From positions 45,328,970 to 45,392,969 of the forward strand of contig OX393579.1 in the NCBI GenBank assembly GCA_947652605.1: DNA of 64,000 nucleotides, in the 5' to 3' direction. The translations under genes and the position numbers were made by a program. This DNA is from Elmis aenea (taxonomy: Eukaryota; Arthropoda; Insecta; Coleoptera; Elmidae). This document shows, piece by piece, positions 58,287 to 64,000 of the stretch. Under the pieces are notes generated by a model. That model saw nothing but the letters and a program-made list of their open reading frames with translations, did not search any database and was not told the DNA's origin. Position 1 is the first letter of the stretch; the number at the start of each line of letters is the position of its first letter.

Positions 58287-59681
58287 TAAGGTGACCAACC
58301 GTCCTCCTTTAGGGAGGACAGTCCTCCTTTTTTCACTTCTGTCCTCCCTTGAAAAGTGTCCTCCTTTTTGTCCTTTTCGATATTTGAAGACTAAAATCTG
58401 TAAATCTCCAAAAGAAAATACTAGGAATAGGCTGTAATGTTCATATTTTGTCAAATGCAATCAACACGGCGTCATGTGCCATGCCAATTGATGTAGAATT
58501 AATAATAACTACAATTTATTTGTATTTTAGTCGTTTTACCGTTCGCGTGGCTACTTTAAAACAATTTTGTGAAGAAGCGAATGTTGAATACAAAAAACAC
58601 CTGCTATAGAGCGTGTTCTACAATTATTCGAGCCTCTTCGCTTACATTTTTTGAGTTTAGACAAATGTCCTAAAATCCTGGAGTCGTTTTTCAATAATGA
58701 AATATCTGAGATATTAATGTATTTTGTACATAATCAAGCATCTATTTTTTACAAAATGATTCAAAAGATTGAAGGTGAACACATTTCAGCTACAGAAGTT
58801 AGCCTTATTTTGAATGACTTTATCCTTCAATATAAATCTCGATTTGAAGAAAAATTTCTTCCTTTAATTATTAAAAGAAAATTATCAGACTTAAACGAAT
58901 CAAATCCGGGCATAACGAAAAAGTTTATCAAAGAAGTGCAGAATTTTTACCAAACATGTTTTCAATATATCGAAGAATGGTCTAAAACAAACCTCAAATA
59001 ACAGTTTTCAATGGTGTTTTTTGGCTTCATCGCCAGTATGTTGGACAGATATTGAATCTTGTGTTGAGTTTTTATCTAAAGAATTGCCAGATATTAAAAT
59101 AGACGACAATTATTGTCTCTTTGAAGCAATTAGAAGACTGAATGTATATTTAAATTCTGAAAAATTAATACAATGGGAAAATCAACACGTTGAAATTGAT
59201 AAAAGATGGGTGGAAATATTCAGCCATTTCAAAAATGGACATATTCCATGTGAAAATTTATTTATTCTTGTTCAATTTGTGTTGTGCTGCCCTGGAACTA
59301 ATGCAGCAGTTGAAAGAGTTTTTTCAATTGCTAATGATTTTTGGACAAGTGAGAAATCGAGATTGAATGTTGATACTCTAGCTGCAGCACTTGCCGTAAA
59401 ATTCAATATGAAAGACATTTCTTGTTCAGATATTTCCAATATATTGTTAGAAGATAATACACTGCTAAAAAATATTCATTCAATGGAGAAGTTCTCCTTT
59501 AAATAGTTATAGGCATGTAAGCATAAAATTTCATGTTAGTGTTAGTTACAAATGTTTTTATTAAGCATTTATCATATTATAATGTTTGCAATGCATAAAA
59601 TGTGTCTTTTATTTATTTACCTTTTTTTTTTGCTCTTTAATTTGTGTCCTCCTTTTCATTGTAAGAAAGTTGGTCACCTTA
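58287..59681 (+). mobile_element. hAT element with broken transposase gene
   Basis: Ends TAAGGTGACCAACCGTCC and, inverted, TAAGGTGACCAACTTTCT. TTATTAA is duplicated at 58280-58286 and 59682-59688, and the empty form CTTATTAAAGGACTAAATG is seen (inverted) at about 52590-52610. Many GTCCTCC words lie near both ends. It encodes the transposase remains at 58520-59506. Confidence 0.82.
58520..59506 (+). pseudogene. hAT transposase pseudogene
   Basis: Pieces in order: VATLKQFCEEANVEYKKH (58549-58600), a deletion where the family has its SKTRWLSL-type block, PAIERVLQLFEPLRLHFLSL (58600 on) continuing open to 59001, a TAA stop, a frameshift, then 59021-59506 open to TAG. The last piece ends in a clear hAT C-terminal dimerisation domain: CPGTNAAVERVFSIANDFW and KSRLNVDTLAAALAVKFNM. 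The catalytic RNase H-like core is incomplete at the N-terminal side. The second half is well preserved, which suggests moderate age. Confidence 0.82.
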
Positions 59682-59830
59682 TTATTAAAGAACTAAATGT
59701 CAAAACTTTGAGGACCTCTTGCAGACATAGCAAGCATGCTACAACATTTTCGTATTAAGATTTTCGACTTAGAATTTTACGAAGAACATCGCCACGTGTA
59801 GCGCTTCCGCCAATTTTTACACACCCTGTA

Positions 59831-60764
59831 TTTAGTTTAGTACAAAAAACTTGAACCGAACCCAGCTTCTGAACCGGTTCAATTGCGTTGCATTCGACAT
59901 TTAAATATTGAAAATAAAGTATCGATAAGCAAATTAACAATACTTTTGAAATTGAGATATTTAAAGTTCACATTTCTAACTGAGTTACGCAAAATTAACA
60001 AAAATATCCCCATTAAAAATTAGATACTTCCTATTACTGAACGATTACAATTTTTAAATTTAAGCTGAGAGATGAGCTTTTTTAAATAAAACGTAGCTCG
60101 GATTCACCCAGTTGACTTATTTACTTACTAGGTATTTTATAATTTGTTGTAAAAACAGTATTTCTAATACCTTCTCGGTTGGTACACGTATAATCTACGT
60201 TACCATACATGAACAAGTAATAATCGTTGCTCGTGTACAACATGCCATAGAATCGTTTACTTTCTACACATAAAAGTAAGGTTTATAAAAAAGGTGCATA
60301 TTTTAAACTTGCAATTATTTGTTAAAGAAAATTTTCTATGGTTCTTTAAAAAAATAAATCAATTTTCTACAATACAATGCCAAAATTGACGAAATCTGTA
60401 AAATATACAAAAAAACACATGAATCACAAAGGACTGGAAGCGCTTTAAGATGAAAGTAATTTCTACACCAATTAAAAAAGTATGTTTACCGTGGTATGTT
60501 AATAAAAAAAAATATCATACGTATATAGGCATATGTTTCTTATTAAGTTCAACGTACGAGACCCTCACAAAATTCTGTGGTGTTAAAAATATACCTAAGA
60601 AGCCTGAACATATATGGAATAAAACCGCTAATGGTAAATTAAAATTTGGCGGTCAAAAATATGGATTGGATCCGGTGGCTTTATTTGGCACATTACCAAG
60701 TTAAAACCGATACAGCAAAAAATCACGGAGGTACTTTTAAAGATAGATCGTGATTTTTTGATTA
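59831..60764. other. Intron sequence with an unassigned 84-codon frame
   Basis: The frame 60450-60704 (...GGQKYGLDPVALFGTLPS) is open on plus but resembles no family I know, and is overlapped antisense. Probably chance or a worn transposon piece. Confidence 0.35.
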
Positions 60765-61008
60765 TACAGGGTGATTGAAATTCGAGTTTATGGGGATCTC
60801 GCTTATTATAATAGCTAGAGTATAGGTCTAAATTCGGCAAAGTTGCTAAATTTGGTGCTCATTAATAATCCGAAGAAAAATTGGAAATATCTCAAACGGT
60901 ATCCGAGAAAATTAGGAAAAACCGGAAAATACGATTTTTGAAAATAGTCTATAACTTCTTTGGAGTTGAAATATTTTAAATGTGTAAAAAAAGGGTTTTA
61001 AACAATAA

Positions 61009-62320
61009 CCCTGGAGTAGTCGCGCGATGTCGAAAAGACAGCGCGCTTTTTATTTTAACCCCGAAAACGTGTTTTCACACTTGCTACCACCCCGTGCTTC
61101 CGTGCAATCTAAGATAAATATGTGATAAAACGATTGAACTTATATTTGTCTTAATAAATCACGCCTACATTAAATAATTTGCTGATTACTACTACTCAAC
61201 GCAGACGTCGAATCGACAGCGCGCGCCCGTATGTTGAATAGACATTGCGCGAGCAGTTTTGGTTATTGGTTTTTGACAGTATACGTCGAATCGACTTCGC
61301 GCGCCTACTTGTGTTTGTCAAAACTATTATAATTTTTTCCAAAAATGAGTGCTTTTAGATTAAATGACGCTAAACTAACTTTTGGCTGAAGTCGACGACA
61401 CTCAAATAGATTTAGCACGAAATTATAAGCTGTCCATTGTTGGTACAATTCGATCAAATAAAGAAGAAATTCCCCTTCCTTCATCACTACAAAAGGCAAG
61501 CCTGAATATTACAGCATTTTTGGCATTTCCGATGTCGGAATATTAATTTCTTATGTACCAAAAAAAAAAATATCTCAAAGTTGTTTCGCTTTCTACAGAT
61601 CAGTTGAAATTGATGAAAGCTCAGATCCATCGATCATAACATTTTATAATCAATTGATGAAGTGGACAAAAAAGCATCCTTATACAGTATGTCAAGAAGT
61701 GTAACCATTGGCCGCTGAACGTATTCTTTCAGTTTCTGGAAATCTTTGCCATAAACGCCATAGTAATTTTGAAAACAAATAATGTTGACATAAAAAGTCT
61801 ACGATTGTTCCAGAGAGAGTTTGGTAGGGAACTAATAAAAAAATATATGGAGAAAAGAACAAACAATTCCAGTTTGCCAAGAGGACTTAAAACGAAACTA
61901 ATCAAATACATTGGTAATGATGAAAATACGGTACCGAATACTTCAGCTGAAGATAACCCAAAGAGGTTCATGCAAGATATGCCCATTTTACAAAAAAATA
62001 AACTCAAAAACTCGTTGCGTATCCTGCGACAAAAATATTTGTTGAGACCACACAAAATTTATTTGCAGTGAGTGCTATGATGGGCACAGTACGTCAGACA
62101 CAGAATGAATGAGTGAATTAATATTACAACGGTCGTTTTGATTAATTACTATGATAAAATTATTTTTTTAAGGATTGGAAATTGTTTAAGTTTATGTTGT
62201 TTAAAAATAAATGTCAATAGCTTTTGTATTTTTAATTTTTATATCGCTTTTAACATCAATATGTCTAAAAGACGTCGCGCGACTAGATTTGTTACAACAG
62301 GGTGCGCGCCTACTCCAAGG
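61009..62320 (+). mobile_element. piggyBac-like element with ATAA duplication
   Basis: Ends CCCTGGAGTAGTCGCGCG and, inverted, CCTTGGAGTAGGCGCGC. Flanked by ATAA at 61005-61008 and 62321-62324. The other arm of the host palindrome has the empty site, reading GATAACC inverted near 62902. At least four copies of a GTCGAATCGACAGCGCGC-like motif lie near the ends (61030, 61207, 61286, 62269). It carries the transposase pseudogene at 61413-62090. Confidence 0.82.
61413..62090 (+). pseudogene. piggyBac-like transposase pseudogene
   Basis: Recognisable blocks in order: ARNYKLSIVGTIRSNKEEIP (from 61413), VGILISYVPKKK in another frame (61535-61570), then HWPLNVFFQFLEIFAINAIV (61706 on) followed by RLFQREFGRELIKKY. 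After a +1 shift at about 62004 comes KTRCVSCDKNIC, a TGA stop, DHTKFICSECYDGH. The YKL/VGTxRxNKxEIP, SYVPKK and RWPLxxFFNxLDIxxxNAxV blocks and the cysteine-rich tail are those of piggyBac transposases (family knowledge). The TGA looks like a CGA (Arg) codon changed by C-to-T decay. The catalytic Asp region upstream is missing or unreadable. Confidence 0.8.
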
Positions 62321-62514
62321 ATAACCAATATAAATCAGGCATAGGCCGATCATTGTAGTTTATTTTGTTTCCATGACAACCGATCAACAAACTAAAAGTT
62401 TTTGAAAGTCCGTTATTTGTCATCGTAATAGATTCGTAAAAATGAACTTTAATAACGATATGAAGCGATTTTTTATACCGTTCCTTTAAGTTTTGTTATA
62501 CGTTATCACATGCT

Positions 62515-62787
62515 TTATACAAATTTACTTAAAATTCTGTTTAATGTAGTGTTTTTTCCGGATATGTTTGTAATAAAAATGGTATTTTTATTGTCATCTG
62601 AAACTTTTCTGCTATTTTTGGCAAAAGCCCCATATTTTCCTAAGTTTCTGTCCAACGTACAAAAATGTGTGCGAGAGGGTTGTCTTCTTTCTGGATATAT
62701 TTCTGCATATCGTTCACTTGACAGTATAGAATTCCTATTCAATGAAATTCGCAGCATATCGCGTTTTTCTTCGTTATTAAAGTTCAT
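62515..62787 (-). pseudogene. IS630/mariner-like transposase N-terminus
   Basis: Minus-strand frame from ATG at 62787: MNFNNEEKRDMLRISLNRNS, then SERYAEIYPERRQPSRTHFC and TLDRNLGKYGAF before similarity ends. RYxExYPxRRQPSRxxFxxLxxxL is the typical start of this transposase type. The catalytic part is absent. The first codons are repeated on the plus strand at 62442 because the arm of the palindrome includes them. Confidence 0.75.
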
Positions 62788-63350
62788 TTACACGAATTTA
62801 TTATTGTGACTTTCAAATCTTTTAGTTTGTTAATTGGTTGTCATGGAAACAAGGAAACAACATAAACTACAACGACAGGCCTACTAGATTTATAATGGTT
62901 ATCGTTTAAAACCCCCTTTTTTCAATCTGACAATGAATAAAGAAGTAAAATGCCATGTGCAATACATCAATAGATACATAAAAATAAATGCTATTTGATC
63001 ATGTAAATAGCAAAACTTGCGCCCATAAGAAAAACTAAAGTTGGTTGTCATAAAACAAAAAAGAATCGATGTGGGAAAAATTTGTGACCACCATCCGATT
63101 CGGCTTAAAAAGTTGCTTCGGCAATGTTTTTACACATTTAAAATAGTTCAACTCCAAAGAAGTTATAGACTATTTCAAAAATCGTATTTTCCAAGTTTTT
63201 CCTTAATTTCTCGGATACCGTTTGAGATATTTCCAATTTCTCTTCGGATTATTAATGAGCACGAAATTTAGCAACTTTGCCCAATTTAAACCTATACTCT
63301 AGCTATTATAATAAGCGAGATCCCCATGCTCGAATTTCAATCACCCCGTA

Positions 63351-63704
63351 TAATTAATTTTTTGTCCTTCAGTGAGATTCTTAAATAATTACATAAGTAA
63401 AAATACTTACTGGTGACAAAACTTAATACATGATATTTTAAGAGATTTAGTTACATAACTGACACCGTACAACAATCATTAGCTAATTACATGTTAACAG
63501 GAAATGACATTGCACTAAGCCAAAGTAAACGAGCGGAATCGAGTAATGAAAAACTTCGAACCATATAAAAACTCAACAGGTGGAACTTGTAGACATCGGA
63601 CAACGATTATTCGCATTCGCATTCAGCATCAAGTCAGCCGTGACAAGTGTACCAAAACGAAGCGCTTTTTAATCTATAACTTAACTTACGAATCTGATAG
63701 TTAC
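63351..63704. other. Intron start next to ectodomain exon
   Basis: Minus-strand intron beginning GTAACT. No element recognised. Confidence 0.5.
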
Positions 63705-64000
63705 CTGCATTCTCTAAAACGTGCTCTAAACAAAAGGAGTCCTCGGGCAAGACGATATTCACATCGGAGAGTAATAAACTTCCGTTATCGTACAGTTCCG
63801 CTTCATGAAGTTTACCGGCGATAACCATATGTCCATCGCACTGTGGAAAACCACCTACCACGATTTTATCGTCGCCTATATCAATGCTATAGTCGGGGCC
63901 ACTTAAAGAGATGCAAGACTTTTTGGTGTCTTTGTAGACGCCGCCTTCTCCACAACATTTCCTGACGCGCGATCTATGTTGCACCATCGCTTGCACTTCT
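63705..64000 (-). CDS. Methuselah-like GPCR, ectodomain exon (partial)
   Basis: This exon encodes part of the extracellular N-terminal domain of a methuselah-like receptor, a class B-type GPCR of the plasma membrane. On the minus strand one frame is open from the window edge to a splice donor. It holds RVRKCCGEGGVYKDTKKSC near its start, then further cysteines in PQCDG and DSFCLEHVLENA. Paired KCC followed by spaced cysteines is typical of Mth ectodomains, which are disulphide-rich and bind peptide ligands. The exon ends GCAG|GTAACT at 63705/63704, leaving one base of a codon (phase 1). Reading on into the intron meets a stop about 23 codons later, so the donor is preferred. The phase matches the exon at 44436. 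The signal peptide and earlier exons would lie beyond 64000. Family call is good; the exact paralogue was not determined. Confidence 0.72.

Larger units (their letters stand above)
57794..59830. mobile_element. IS630-like MITE (family D), split by hAT
   Basis: Ends TACAGGGTGTGTATAAATTG and, inverted, TACAGGGTGTGTAAAAATTG. The interior matches 52449-53031 in the opposite orientation (for example CTTTTGGGTATCGTAAAACA at 58048). It is divided by the hAT at 58287-59681; without it, about 635 bp. Confidence 0.85.
60765..63350. mobile_element. Palindromic IS630-like element (family C), hosting piggyBac-like copy
   Basis: Starts TACAGGGTGATTGAAATTCG and ends CGAATTTCAATCACCCCGTA. The left arm (60765-61008 plus 62325-62455) is matched by 62773-63350; the left lacks about 190 bp present at 62925-63125. 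The arms reach past the transposase start codon: ATGAACTTTAATAACG occurs at 62442 on plus and at 62787 on minus. Native length is about 1.27 kb. Confidence 0.82.
44437..63704 (-). other. Methuselah-like gene, 19.3-kb intron
   Basis: Interval between the ectodomain exon and the TM1-TM2 exon, with donor GTAACT and a T-rich CAG acceptor. Most of it is transposon sequence, listed separately: nested hAT elements, a tandem duplication, several palindromic IS630-like elements, an hAT with a broken transposase gene, and a piggyBac-like copy. No other host exon was recognised in it on either strand. Confidence 0.8.

Noticed and set aside
60450..60704. 84-codon frame as a host exon or domesticated gene
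   Set aside because: No family motif could be named and there is no splice support.
62510..62809. Plus-strand 99-codon frame
   Set aside because: Antisense shadow of the transposase N-terminus on the minus strand.
63634..63704. Ectodomain frame continuing past 63705 to its stop
   Set aside because: A good donor (GCAG|GTAACT) at 63705/63704 with a phase match to the next exon shows the rest is intron.

Overview
The window reads as nuclear DNA of an insect, most likely a beetle (inference). It is AT-rich, has spliced exons with GT/AG junctions, and is crowded with animal-type transposons. Nothing bacterial, organellar or CRISPR-like was seen.

Only one host gene could be supported: a methuselah-like (Mth family, secretin-like class B) G-protein coupled receptor on the minus strand. 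Three exons were read: 63705-64000 (cysteine-rich ectodomain, running off the window), 44143-44436 (end of ectodomain, TM1, TM2) and 10445-10523 (TM3). Splice signals and codon phases agree across all three, so they join into one frame of about 223 residues. The introns are 19,268 and 33,619 bp. A further intron runs from 10444 to the left edge. The window is therefore almost wholly intron of one receptor gene; its first and last exons lie outside.

The introns are filled with mobile DNA. The commonest class is IS630/Tc1-mariner-like elements with TACAGGGTG ends, most turned into long palindromes of 100-780 bp arms: 317-1820, 11951-12848, 15554-15952, 29955-30960, 39140 to a gap, 42417-43064, 50042-50938, 53134-55342, 60765-63350. 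One DD41D-type transposase (2667-3194) is open over its visible length; the others are fragments. hAT elements with 8-bp target duplications sit at 11558-13180, 25133-26141, 25797-26067, 28536-28698, 40794-41238, 44731-46475, 45769-46227 and 58287-59681. piggyBac-like elements are at 5165-5730 (TTAA) and 61009-62320 (an unusual ATAA duplication). There are also non-LTR retrotransposon fragments, a tRNA-like SINE split by a Harbinger-like MITE, a pogo-like element, tandem hairpin repeats and an approximately 3-kb tandem duplication (45190-48178 / 48179-51171).

Nesting is the main theme. Several elements can be dated relative to one another because an empty site is present elsewhere in the window. 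No new gene system was found. The most notable signals are palindromic transposons whose arms contain one end of the transposase gene, the non-canonical piggyBac target duplication, and the load of long inverted repeats inside the introns of one receptor gene. All family assignments rest on reading motifs by eye; no database search was run.
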